Shown: positions 1 through 6,471, numbered from the stretch's first letter. The stretch is DNA of 7,044 bases from Actinobacteria bacterium UBA3012 (GCA_002346305.1 DDZI01000024.1:706-7749), one strand, 5' to 3'. The notes: generated from the letters alone by a model not told the origin. Program-made: numbers and translations.

Positions 1-3000
1 TGCCTTCATCGGGTGGCGCTCCACCAGCACCAAAACGTGCACATGTTGATGCACCACCAGCACCTTCAACGCTACGTGCTGAAATGCAAATGCCAAGTGC
101 TCCTGCAGCACCTGGAGCACCCGCATCAGCCGTAACTCCTGCAGCAACTGTTATTGCTTCTACCCCAGTATCAGCACCACAACAGGGAAATCCATTACAA
201 CCACAAGTAGTTACTAGTTCTAGAAGTTCTACTCCACTTCCAGCTGATCCAGTTCGTAAAGCGGCGCCTGTTATTTCATCTCCTAGCGCCGGAAGTGTTG
301 ATGCACTTCGTGGAACCGCTGCAAGAGTTGTTACAAATATGGAAGCCTCACTTGAAGTTCCAACCGCAACTAGCGTCCGTGCAATTCCTGCAAAATTATT
401 AATTGATAATCGAATTGTGATTAACAACCACTTGAAGCGCGGTCGTGGTGGAAAAGTTTCTTTCACACATTTAATCGGTTATGCAATGATCAAAGCCTTG
501 CGTGCAATGCCAGAGATGAATTCATTTTTCACACACCTAGAAGATAAACCAGCTGTTGGACATCCAGATCACATCAATTTAGGAATCGCGATTGATCTAG
601 CTAAATCTGACGGAACCAGGCAATTATTAGTTCCATCGATTAAAGGTTGCGAAGGAATGGATTTCGCACAATTCTGGGAAGCGTATGAAGCAGTAGTTAA
701 GAAAGCGCGTACAGGTGCTCTGACAGTTGAAGATTTTGCTGGAACAACAGTTTCACTTACAAATCCAGGAACAATCGGAACCGTCCATTCAGTTCCACGA
801 TTGATGCAAGGTCAAGGCTTAATTCTTGGCGTTGGCGCGATGGAATATCCAGCTGAATACCAAGGCGCTAGTGATGAAACACTTGCACGCCTTGCGATTA
901 GCAAAACCGTAACTCTCACAAGTACTTACGACCACCGGATCATTCAAGGTGCCCAATCCGGAGATTTCTTACGTCGAGTTCACGAAATCTTGCTTGGTGA
1001 AGAGAGTTTTTACGATGAGATTTTCGCAGCTCTTCGAATTCCATATGCACCAATCCGATGGAACGCCGATATTGAGCGAAGTAAAGATGATGATATTCAT
1101 AAAACTGCACGCGTTCAGGAGTTAATCCACGCTTATCGCAGCCGTGGTCACTTAATGGCCGATACCGACCCACTTGAATTCCATATGCGCTCACACCCAG
1201 ATTTAGATGTAGTGACTCACGGTTTAACTCTTTGGGATCTAGATCGCGAAGTAGCCACAGGTGGTTTTGGAACTAAACCATTTATGAAGCTGCGTGACAT
1301 TCTTGGAATTTTGCGAGATTCATATTGCCGTGCAATTGGTCTTGAGTACATGCACTTGAGTGATCCAACAGAGCGCAAATGGATGCAAAGCAAAATTGAA
1401 GTTGGTTCACCGAGAATTCCTCGCGAAGAACAACTTAGAATTTTGCGTAAGTTAAATAGTGCTGAAGCATTTGAAACATTCCTGCAAACTAAATTTGTTG
1501 GGCAAAAAAGATTCTCACTTGAAGGTGGCGAATCTGTAATTCCAATTCTGGATGCAATTCTTTCCTCTGCAGCTGAAGCCCAGTTGCAAGAGGTAAGTAT
1601 TGGCATGCCGCACCGTGGCCGCTTAAACGTTTTGGCAAATATTGCTGGAAAATCTTACGGACAAATTTTCCAAGAGTTTGAAGGCCACTACGCTGAGAAT
1701 GCGGTTCAAGGTTCGGGCGATGTTAAATACCATTTAGGTAGTACCGGAAGATTTACTGCTGAATCTGGCGCACAAACCAATGTTTATCTAGCCGCAAACC
1801 CCTCACACTTAGAAGCTGTAAACCCAGTTCTTGAAGGAATTGTTCGCGCGAAGCAAGATCGCACAAACATTCGCAAGGCGTATTCAATTCTTCCGGTTCT
1901 ATTGCATGGTGACGCGGCATTTGCGGGGCAAGGTGTAGTTGCTGAAACTTTGAACTTATCTCAACTGCCTGGATATCGCACTGGTGGAACCATCCATGTA
2001 ATTGTTAATAACCAAGTTGGATTTACTACATCACCAAATGCTGCTCGTTCATCAAGATATGCAACTGATGTTGCACGCACGGTGCAGGCGCCGATATTCC
2101 ATGTAAACGGGGACGATCCAGAAGCTTGCGTACGTGTTGCTCGTTTGGCCTTTGAATATCGCCAAGAATTTAATAAAGATGTTGTAATCGACATGATTTG
2201 TTACCGCCGTCGCGGTCACAACGAAGGTGATGAGCCAAGTTTTACTCAACCACTTATGTACAAGTTGATTGATGAAAAACGATCTACCCGAACTTTGTAT
2301 ACCGAAGCGCTAATTGGGCGTGGCGATATTTCAACTGAAGAAGCAGATGAAGTGCTGCGCGACTTCCAGAGCCAACTAGAAAATATTTTCACGGCAGTTC
2401 ATAACACCGAACCAGAACCAGATGGAACTGAAGTCCCTGAATTCCATGGTCCTGATGCAATAAATACTGCAATTCCAGAAGTTGTTGCTCGCAAAATTGC
2501 CGCAACCCAAACTGCTACCCCAGATGGATTTACAATTCATCCAAAACTTATTCCACAACTTGCGCGCAGAGTTGAAATGTTAAATGAAGGAACTATCGAT
2601 TGGGCAATGGGCGAAGCACTCGCATTCGGTTCAATTTTGCTCGATGGCAAACACATTCGTTTAGCTGGTCAAGATGTTGGACGTGGAACATTTAGTCAAC
2701 GTCATGCAGTCATTACCGATCAACTAACTGGTAATGAATGGATGCCACTTCGAGGATTAATCGAAAACGAAAATCAATTCTTCGTAATTAACTCTTTGTT
2801 ATCTGAATATGCCGCGATGGGATTTGAATACGGTTATTCAGTTGAGCGCGAGGATTCACTTGTGCTTTGGGAAGGTCAATTCGGAGATTTTGCAAATGGT
2901 GCCCAAACCATCATTGATGAATTTATCTCTTCTTCTCTACAAAAATGGGGAGAGCGTTCCTCTGTTGTATTACTACTTCCACATGGTTATGAAGGCCAAG

Positions 3001-3608
3001 GCCCAGATCATTCATCAGCACGTATCGAGAGATTCTTGTTGCTTTGCGCCGAAGAAAATATGACCGTAGCTCAACCTTCAACACCTGCCTCTTACTTCCA
3101 CTTGCTGCGTTGGCACATGGCAAACCCAGCACGACGTCCATTAATTGTCTTCACTCCTAAATCAATGTTGCGGTTAAAAGCTGCTGCTTCATCACTTGCC
3201 GATTTCACTACAGGTAATTTCAAAACTTTGATTGATGATCCGACTGTTTCAAATGCAACGAGATTGATTTTCTGTTCTGGCAAGGTTTATCACGATCTAA
3301 CTGCAGAGCGCGCAAAGTTAGGTGAGAACACAACTGCCATTGTTCGAATTGAACAGCTATACCCATTGCCAGCGCAAGCAATGCGCGAAGTTGCTGCAAA
3401 ACATCCGAATGCATCGATGCTTTGGGTCCAAGATGAACCAGCAAACCAAGGTCCTTGGCCATTTATTGCACTTAATACATTAGAAGTATTTGATGGTCGA
3501 GTTTTGCGTCGAGTATCTCGTCGCGCTTCAGCAGCACCGGCTACTGGAAATCATCACTTACATGAAGAAGAGCAAAAAGCCTTAATTTTTGAAGCTTTTC
3601 AGCGCTAG
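1..3608 (+). CDS. kgd: Multifunctional 2-oxoglutarate dehydrogenase, fused E2-like/E1 (Kgd), 5'-partial
   Basis: This TCA-cycle enzyme uses thiamine diphosphate to decarboxylate 2-oxoglutarate and feeds the 2-oxoglutarate dehydrogenase complex; it is cytoplasmic. The frame is open from base 3 (residue n starts at base 3n), so the start codon lies before the window and the ATG at 84 is internal. About 1201 residues are visible, against roughly 1230 for mycobacterial Kgd from memory. Residues 1-98 are an Ala/Pro/Ser-rich linker with an APPAP repeat (18-64). Residues about 99-340 form the E2-like acyltransferase domain, with motif DHRIIQG at 930-950 (catalytic His 311). The E1 part follows, with GMPHRGR at residue 534, thiamine-diphosphate motif HGDAAFAGQG at 635 and VNNQVGF at 668. 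The transketolase-type central and C-terminal domains run to the stop. No lipoyl domain is visible, as is known for actinobacterial Kgd. The reading frame is intact. The identification is very secure; only the extreme N-terminus is unseen. Confidence 0.97.
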   Translation, partial: PSSGGAPPAPKRAHVDAPPAPSTLRAEMQMPSAPAAPGAPASAVTPAATVIASTPVSAPQQGNPLQPQVVTSSRSSTPLPADPVRKAAPVISSPSAGSVDALRGTAARVVTNMEASLEVPTATSVRAIPAKLLIDNRIVINNHLKRGRGGKVSFTHLIGYAMIKALRAMPEMNSFFTHLEDKPAVGHPDHINLGIAIDLAKSDGTRQLLVPSIKGCEGMDFAQFWEAYEAVVKKARTGALTVEDFAGTTVSLTNPGTIGTVHSVPRLMQGQGLILGVGAMEYPAEYQGASDETLARLAISKTVTLTSTYDHRIIQGAQSGDFLRRVHEILLGEESFYDEIFAALRIPYAPIRWNADIERSKDDDIHKTARVQELIHAYRSRGHLMADTDPLEFHMRSHPDLDVVTHGLTLWDLDREVATGGFGTKPFMKLRDILGILRDSYCRAIGLEYMHLSDPTERKWMQSKIEVGSPRIPREEQLRILRKLNSAEAFETFLQTKFVGQKRFSLEGGESVIPILDAILSSAAEAQLQEVSIGMPHRGRLNVLANIAGKSYGQIFQEFEGHYAENAVQGSGDVKYHLGSTGRFTAESGAQTNVYLAANPSHLEAVNPVLEGIVRAKQDRTNIRKAYSILPVLLHGDAAFAGQGVVAETLNLSQLPGYRTGGTIHVIVNNQVGFTTSPNAARSSRYATDVARTVQAPIFHVNGDDPEACVRVARLAFEYRQEFNKDVVIDMICYRRRGHNEGDEPSFTQPLMYKLIDEKRSTRTLYTEALIGRGDISTEEADEVLRDFQSQLENIFTAVHNTEPEPDGTEVPEFHGPDAINTAIPEVVARKIAATQTATPDGFTIHPKLIPQLARRVEMLNEGTIDWAMGEALAFGSILLDGKHIRLAGQDVGRGTFSQRHAVITDQLTGNEWMPLRGLIENENQFFVINSLLSEYAAMGFEYGYSVEREDSLVLWEGQFGDFANGAQTIIDEFISSSLQKWGERSSVVLLLPHGYEGQGPDHSSARIERFLLLCAEENMTVAQPSTPASYFHLLRWHMANPARRPLIVFTPKSMLRLKAAASSLADFTTGNFKTLIDDPTVSNATRLIFCSGKVYHDLTAERAKLGENTTAIVRIEQLYPLPAQAMREVAAKHPNASMLWVQDEPANQGPWPFIALNTLEVFDGRVLRRVSRRASAAPATGNHHLHEEEQKALIFEAFQR

Positions 3609-3685
3609 TTTTAAGGCTAGAAATAATTCCCTAAGAATAGAGATAATTTCGTAAAGCCCCAGCAGAAGATTAAAACTTTTTGAAA

Positions 3686-4123
3686 TTAACTTTTGCTTTT
3701 CCAATATCTAAATAAGAGTTTTCCAATAATCTCTTTACGGTTAAGAAAACCCCAACTTCTAGAATCGATACTTGGTTCAGAGTTGTCACCCTCAACCCAA
3801 AACCGTTTTTTCTCAATTTTTGTGATTCGCTTAATGTATTGAATCCCCGGCTGATCTTCTCTTTCGATCACCACAATATTTCCTACTTCGAGTTTCTTAC
3901 GTCTTGGTCTCCATCTGACCACAACCCAGTCGCCCTGATTCAATGTCGGGGCCATAGATGCTCCACTGACTGCGACTGTTCCGTACCTACTTAAAAACCT
4001 TTTGCCTAGGCGGACTAAAACCTTGAGGCCAACCAAGATGGCCGCTTGGGTTCTGGGGTTAAATTTTCCTAATGCAGGATTGCTGGACACAGTAGTAGTC
4101 TGGCACTTAATCGATTTAACCAA
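3686..4123 (-). CDS. sodX: Nickel-type superoxide dismutase maturation protease (S26 signal-peptidase-like)
   Basis: Predicted serine-lysine protease that trims the N-terminal propeptide of nickel superoxide dismutase so that His1 and Cys2 can bind nickel. The S26 family boxes are clear: SGASMAPTL holds the nucleophile Ser56, YIKRI the general-base Lys98, and GDNSEPSIDSRSWG (112-125) is the conserved C-terminal box. There is no convincing transmembrane segment; the N-terminus is basic and modestly hydrophobic (residues 27-45), so it may act in the cytoplasm. The start is uncertain. The chosen TTG at 4123 is the first in-frame start after an in-frame TAG, but its ribosome site is poor. GTG at 4090 and TTG at 4036 are alternatives, and the catalytic core begins only near residue 40. 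It is divergent from sodN, which strongly supports the role, and converges on kgd with a 77-base gap. Confidence 0.88.
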   Translation of the reverse strand: MVKSIKCQTTTVSSNPALGKFNPRTQAAILVGLKVLVRLGKRFLSRYGTVAVSGASMAPTLNQGDWVVVRWRPRRKKLEVGNIVVIEREDQPGIQYIKRITKIEKKRFWVEGDNSEPSIDSRSWGFLNRKEIIGKLLFRYWKSKS

Positions 4124-4132
4124 AACCTAGAC
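4098..4132. promoter_or_regulatory. Imperfect dyad in the sodX/sodN divergent region (possible operator)
   Basis: Arms GTCTGG (4098-4103) and CCTAGAC (4126-4132) flank an AT-rich near-palindrome, TTAATCGATTTAA (4107-4119), centred on ATCGAT. The inner and outer symmetries are off-centre by about 2.5 bases, so this is weak. It lies where control of sodN, and possibly sodX, is expected. Nickel-superoxide dismutase genes in other actinobacteria respond to nickel through Fur-family regulators, but I cannot match this to a known Nur box. No convincing -35/-10 pair was found for either gene. Confidence 0.25.
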
Positions 4133-4164
4133 ATGGCAACCTTTTCCAGGTCCAGGATAAAATT

Positions 4165-4172
4165 AGGAGAGG
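4165..4172 (+). promoter_or_regulatory. Ribosome binding site that fixes the sodN start
   Basis: AGGAGAGG lies five bases before the ATG at 4178. It is one of the strongest Shine-Dalgarno matches in the window. It decides in favour of ATG 4178 over the upstream in-frame ATG at 4133, which would place this site inside the coding region. Confidence 0.85.
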
Positions 4173-4177
4173 CACAA

Positions 4178-4624
4178 ATGTTAAAAGGCAGAATTAACTC
4201 TTATAGCGCTGGCGCTGCGTTGAAAGCGATCGAGTCATTTTTCGCACCAAAGCAAACAGTTCTAGCTCACTGCGATCTTCCTTGCGGGATTTACGATCCA
4301 TCCCAAGCCAAAATTGAAGCACTTTCAGTTAAGGCTGCCATGGAAAAATATGCAGCAAGCAGTGATCCAGATTTCAAATCACGTGCTGTCGCAGTTAAAG
4401 AAGAACGCTCTCACCAAGTGAAAGAGCATCTATGGGTGCTTTGGACTGATTACTTTAAGCCAAATCATTTTGAGGCTTATCCAAACCTGCACACCTTATT
4501 TAACGAAGCAACAAAACTTGCTGGTGCTGCTGGAACAAAAGGCACTAACGACGTTGCAGTTGCCGACAAGTTGCTAGCAAAAATCGAAGAAATTTCTGAG
4601 ATTTTCTGGGCAACTAAGAAATAA
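4178..4624 (+). CDS. sodN: Nickel superoxide dismutase (Ni-SOD) precursor
   Basis: Disproportionates superoxide to oxygen and hydrogen peroxide with a nickel centre. The nickel hook is plain: HCDLPCGIYDP at residues 31-41, encoded from 4268. After removal of a 30-residue propeptide ending in QTVLA, His31 becomes residue 1, and Cys2 and Cys6 of the mature enzyme supply the thiolates. The mature form would be 118 residues, very close to the 117 known for Streptomyces. The remainder is the helical-bundle part of the family and is intact. The start at 4178 is chosen for its strong ribosome site; starting at 4133 would add 15 residues of unlikely sequence. The gene is divergent from sodX, the expected processing protease, with 54 bases between the start codons. 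A tandem repeat and a hairpin follow the stop codon. Confidence 0.97.
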   Translation: MLKGRINSYSAGAALKAIESFFAPKQTVLAHCDLPCGIYDPSQAKIEALSVKAAMEKYAASSDPDFKSRAVAVKEERSHQVKEHLWVLWTDYFKPNHFEAYPNLHTLFNEATKLAGAAGTKGTNDVAVADKLLAKIEEISEIFWATKK

Positions 4625-4668
4625 TCAAGAAGAAGTAATCAAGAAGTAATAAAGAAGTAATAAAACTT
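4622..4668 (+). repeat. 11-bp tandem repeat carrying stop codons, at the sodN 3' end
   Basis: Units are TAATCAAGAAGAAG (4622-4635, with an extra AAG), TAATCAAGAAG (4636-4646), TAATAAAGAAG (4647-4657) and a diverged TAATAAAACTT (4658-4668). The first unit begins with the sodN stop codon. Because the period is not a multiple of three, the TAAs fall in all three forward frames. It probably arose by local slippage and shows no sign of being a gene. Confidence 0.75.
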
Positions 4669-4684
4669 GTCCAAGTAGTTTATT
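4659..4684. terminator. Possible bidirectional terminator hairpin between sodN and the thioesterase gene
   Basis: The left arm is AATAAA-ACTTG (4659-4669) and the right arm CAAGT-AG-TTTATT (4672-4684). They can pair for about 11 base pairs with a two-base AG bulge and a tight loop around TC. The stem is AT-rich with T/A tracts on both sides, and it sits between converging genes, where a terminator is expected. The lack of a GC-rich stem keeps confidence moderate. Confidence 0.45.
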
Positions 4685-4714
4685 GAATTAGTTATTCAGG
4701 AAAAGAAAAGTAAG

Positions 4715-5131
4715 TTATTGATGGCTTAACGATTGGGCCGCGGCTTTAGCAAGAAATGAAACGCGATCAACGACAGCGCGAATCACCAAGCCGCGGGCAA
4801 TCAAACGCTCTTGTTCATGGACTTCAATTTCGAAAGTTAGCCTGTTATTTTCGACTTTTGTACATGTTGCTATTGCTCGAACTTCAGCACCAATACTTGC
4901 GGTTGAAACATGATCAAACTCGACTCGAATTCCAACAGAAGTCTCTCCCTGTTCCATGCTTTCCAGTAGAGCTGCAATTGTCGCGCTTTCTGCAAGTGCA
5001 ATAACCTGAGGAGTCGCGAGTACCGGAACATCTCCACTTCCATGTGCAATTGCGGTGTCGCCTTGGCGCACACTCATTCCCGACATTCCAACGACACCTA
5101 AATACTTTTCTGAAAATTGTTCGGTGCTCAT
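4715..5131 (-). CDS. FlK-like hotdog-fold acyl-CoA thioesterase
   Basis: 138-residue single-domain hotdog protein, expected to hydrolyse a small acyl-CoA thioester in the cytoplasm. It resembles the fluoroacetyl-CoA thioesterase (FlK) family: an opening HGSGDVPVLATPQVIALAE, then a helix and the strand VGIRVEFDHVSTA. Thr40, Glu48 and His75 sit at nearly the same spacing as FlK's catalytic Thr42, Glu50 and His76 (numbers from memory). True FlK acts on fluoroacetyl-CoA, but most relatives have unknown substrates, so no specific substrate is claimed. Its ATG overlaps the stop of the biotinyl carrier gene as ATGA, which implies translational coupling and fixes the start. It is the last gene of the sigR operon and converges on sodN. 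Confidence 0.82.
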   Translation of the reverse strand: MSTEQFSEKYLGVVGMSGMSVRQGDTAIAHGSGDVPVLATPQVIALAESATIAALLESMEQGETSVGIRVEFDHVSTASIGAEVRAIATCTKVENNRLTFEIEVHEQERLIARGLVIRAVVDRVSFLAKAAAQSLSHQ

Positions 5132-5373
5132 TTACCGTGCTCTTCAATCATTATCAAGGGATCTCCCTCTTGAATAATCTCTCCAGGTACAACTGCAATT
5201 TCTATCACTTTTCCGGAAACTTCAGTTAGAACCGGAATCTCCATTTTCATTGAATCAAGAAGTAAAACGGTCTGACCTATTGTTACCAATTCCCCTGCGG
5301 AGACTGAAATAGACAACACATTCGCCACCATCTCGGCGCGAATCGTGTGGATCTTCCGGTTTACTTCAGCCAT
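5128..5373 (-). CDS. Stand-alone biotinyl carrier protein (TB7.3-like BCCP)
   Basis: 81-residue biotinyl/lipoyl-type carrier domain with nothing else attached. The biotinylation motif is DSMKMEIPV (residues 40-48), with Lys43 as the expected acceptor for BirA; the flanking methionines point to biotin rather than lipoate. The sequence and size resemble the mycobacterial biotinylated protein TB7.3 (Rv3221c), which from memory also lies beside sigH-rshA. That shared placement is good support for orthology. Stand-alone carriers of this kind could serve acyl-CoA carboxylases, but no carboxylase subunit is in this window and the partner is unknown. The gene starts 23 bases after the rsrA stop, with only a weak ribosome site. 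ATG at codon 15 is a less likely start because it would remove the first strand. It overlaps the thioesterase gene by four bases. Confidence 0.9.
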   Translation of the reverse strand: MAEVNRKIHTIRAEMVANVLSISVSAGELVTIGQTVLLLDSMKMEIPVLTEVSGKVIEIAVVPGEIIQEGDPLIMIEEHGK

Positions 5374-5396
5374 ACGAGCAACTTACTCAGGAATTA

Positions 5397-5741
5397 TTAC
5401 TCTTGCTCGTAACTCTCGCGAATTTCGACGTGAGTTTGAATAAAAGTGTCAGTAGAAATTTCGGTGTAGGTGATGGTCTGTGACCATGAGATGCTCTGGA
5501 CTGCCAGATCACTCGCTATTCGTTGCCGCAATTCTTGAGGTGCTGTTTCGGTGCATGACCTAGATAGTAATTTTCGAAATCTCTGCTCGGCTACTTGTTC
5601 ATCAGCACAGGGTGGGCATTCGCTCAAATGAATTTCAATTGCATGACTTACTTGTTCATCTTCTAATTCACCATCAATGAATAGAACCAGGGCATGCAAC
5701 ACATCAGTGCATGGAGTTTGATGAGGATTGCCGCAACTCAT
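5397..5741 (-). CDS. rsrA: Redox-sensing zinc anti-sigma factor (RsrA/RshA family)
   Basis: 114-residue soluble anti-sigma factor expected to hold SigR inactive until disulfide stress oxidises its cysteines and releases zinc. The ZAS signature is visible as HLSECPPC: His38, Cys42, Cys45, with Cys3 and Cys11 upstream. This matches the zinc and trigger-disulfide positions known for Streptomyces RsrA (Cys3, Cys11, His37, Cys41, Cys44, from memory). A further Cys63 corresponds to the family's C-terminal cysteine region. No membrane segment is present. The polar tail after residue 80 is unassigned. Its ATG overlaps the sigR stop as ATGA, and a good AGGTGA ribosome site lies six bases upstream, so sigma and anti-sigma should be made in near-equal amounts. 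The gene ends in tandem TAA TAA. Confidence 0.94.
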   Translation of the reverse strand: MSCGNPHQTPCTDVLHALVLFIDGELEDEQVSHAIEIHLSECPPCADEQVAEQRFRKLLSRSCTETAPQELRQRIASDLAVQSISWSQTITYTEISTDTFIQTHVEIRESYEQE

Positions 5742-6430
5742 TTTTCATCACCTGCACTTTTTATGAATCCACTTTCAATTGCGTAATCAGTTAACAATTC
5801 ACGAAGTAATTTCCGCCCACGATGAAGACGCGACATAACTGTTCCTGAAGGTGTATCCATAATCTCTGAAATTTCTTTATAAGAAAATCCTTCTACATCT
5901 GCCAAATAGACGGCAAGACGAAACTCTTCTGGGAGTGATTGCATGGCCCGCTTAATATCGCCATCTGGAAGATTTTCCAATGCTTCAACTTCTGCAGATT
6001 TTCCTTGATCGCTCGTATGTGACGCAGATTTAGCTAATTGCCAATCTTCAATCTCGCCATCTGAAATTAATGGCTGACGTTGGTTTTTTCGATAAATATT
6101 TATAAAAGTAGTAGTCAAAATTCGGTACAACCAGGCTCTTAAATTTGTACCTTCTTCAAATTGATGGAATGAGTTAAAAGCTTTTGCATATGTTTCTTGG
6201 ACTAAATCCTGGGCATCCTCAGGGTTTTTTGTCATCCGTAGGGCAGCACTATAAAGAGCATCTAGAAATGGAAGCGCATCTTTTTCAAATCTTGCTTTGC
6301 GCTGACTCGCACTTTCTTGGCTTTTTACAACTGCTTTGTTACGCGCTAATGGTTCAAGAGAGCCATCTGGCCGACTTTCTGTCCCCTCAATATCTTTTGC
6401 GCGCGTCACAAGAGAGGACTTTACACTCAT
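5738..6430 (-). CDS. sigR: ECF sigma factor of the SigR/SigH thiol-stress family
   Basis: Sigma factor that directs RNA polymerase to thiol-oxidative-stress promoters (consensus GGAAT-N18-GTT). With ATG 6430 it has 230 residues. Region 2 spans about residues 45-118, from ARFEKDALPFLD through DLVQETYAKAF and NLRAWLYRILTTTFIN, strikingly like Streptomyces SigR. Region 4 spans about 158-213, with the helix-turn-helix in FSYKEISEIMDTPSGTVMSRLHRG. A basic, polar N-terminal stretch of about 44 residues precedes region 2, longer than in mycobacterial SigH. TTG 6436 is another possible start, but it abuts the predicted -10 element, so ATG 6430 is preferred; GTG 6409 is a third choice. No Shine-Dalgarno is seen, consistent with a leaderless message. 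The gene overlaps rsrA by four bases, and the SRAP gene lies 99 bases upstream on the same strand. Confidence 0.94.
   Translation of the reverse strand: MSVKSSLVTRAKDIEGTESRPDGSLEPLARNKAVVKSQESASQRKARFEKDALPFLDALYSAALRMTKNPEDAQDLVQETYAKAFNSFHQFEEGTNLRAWLYRILTTTFINIYRKNQRQPLISDGEIEDWQLAKSASHTSDQGKSAEVEALENLPDGDIKRAMQSLPEEFRLAVYLADVEGFSYKEISEIMDTPSGTVMSRLHRGRKLLRELLTDYAIESGFIKSAGDEK
5748..5753 (-). promoter_or_regulatory. Ribosome binding site of rsrA inside the sigR 3' end
   Basis: On the minus strand AGGTGA is followed by six bases and then the rsrA ATG. It lies within the last codons of sigR. This supports both the ATGA overlap start and independent ribosome entry on rsrA, a sensible safeguard for keeping the sigma factor titrated. 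Confidence 0.7.
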
Positions 6431-6436
6431 ACTCAA

Positions 6437-6466
6437 ATCAACAACCTGGTGGTAGGTCTTATTCCC
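6437..6466 (-). promoter_or_regulatory. Predicted SigR-dependent autoregulatory promoter of sigR
   Basis: On the minus strand GGGAAT (6466-6461) is followed by exactly 18 bases and then GTTG (6442-6439), extended to GTTGAT. This matches the known SigR/SigH promoter consensus in sequence and spacing. The -10 ends seven bases before the sigR ATG at 6430, so transcription should begin at or within a base or two of the start codon. The position fits the positive autoregulation known for sigR and sigH in other actinobacteria. It is a prediction from sequence alone. Confidence 0.75.
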
Positions 6467-6471
6467 TGTTC

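Noticed and set aside
84..86. ATG at 84 as the start of kgd
   Set aside because: The frame is open all the way back to base 3 with the same Ala/Pro-rich composition, and family members have a further N-terminal segment, so this ATG is internal.
940..3462. Minus-strand and alternate-frame open frames within kgd (for example 1217-1606 and 2809-3063)
   Set aside because: They lie wholly inside a full-length, strongly recognisable enzyme, show no recognisable domain, and look like codon shadows.
3609..3685. Terminator between kgd and sodX
   Set aside because: I saw only weak pairings (GAAAT/ATTTC around 3619-3650) and T-rich runs, with no stable stem. A terminator is expected there but not supported by what I can read.
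4133..4135. ATG at 4133 as the start of sodN
   Set aside because: The strong AGGAGAGG site sits before ATG 4178. Starting there gives a 30-residue propeptide and a 118-residue mature enzyme, in line with the family.
4158..4163. TAAAAT as a -10 element for sodN
   Set aside because: Transcription from it would begin at or beyond the ribosome binding site at 4165-4172, and no matching -35 was found.
4756..5229. Open frames on either strand over the thioesterase and biotinyl carrier genes (4756-5004 +, 4870-5073 -, 4914-5147 -, 5044-5229 +)
   Set aside because: They overlap two genes with clear family motifs and coupled starts, and none has a plausible domain or ribosome site.
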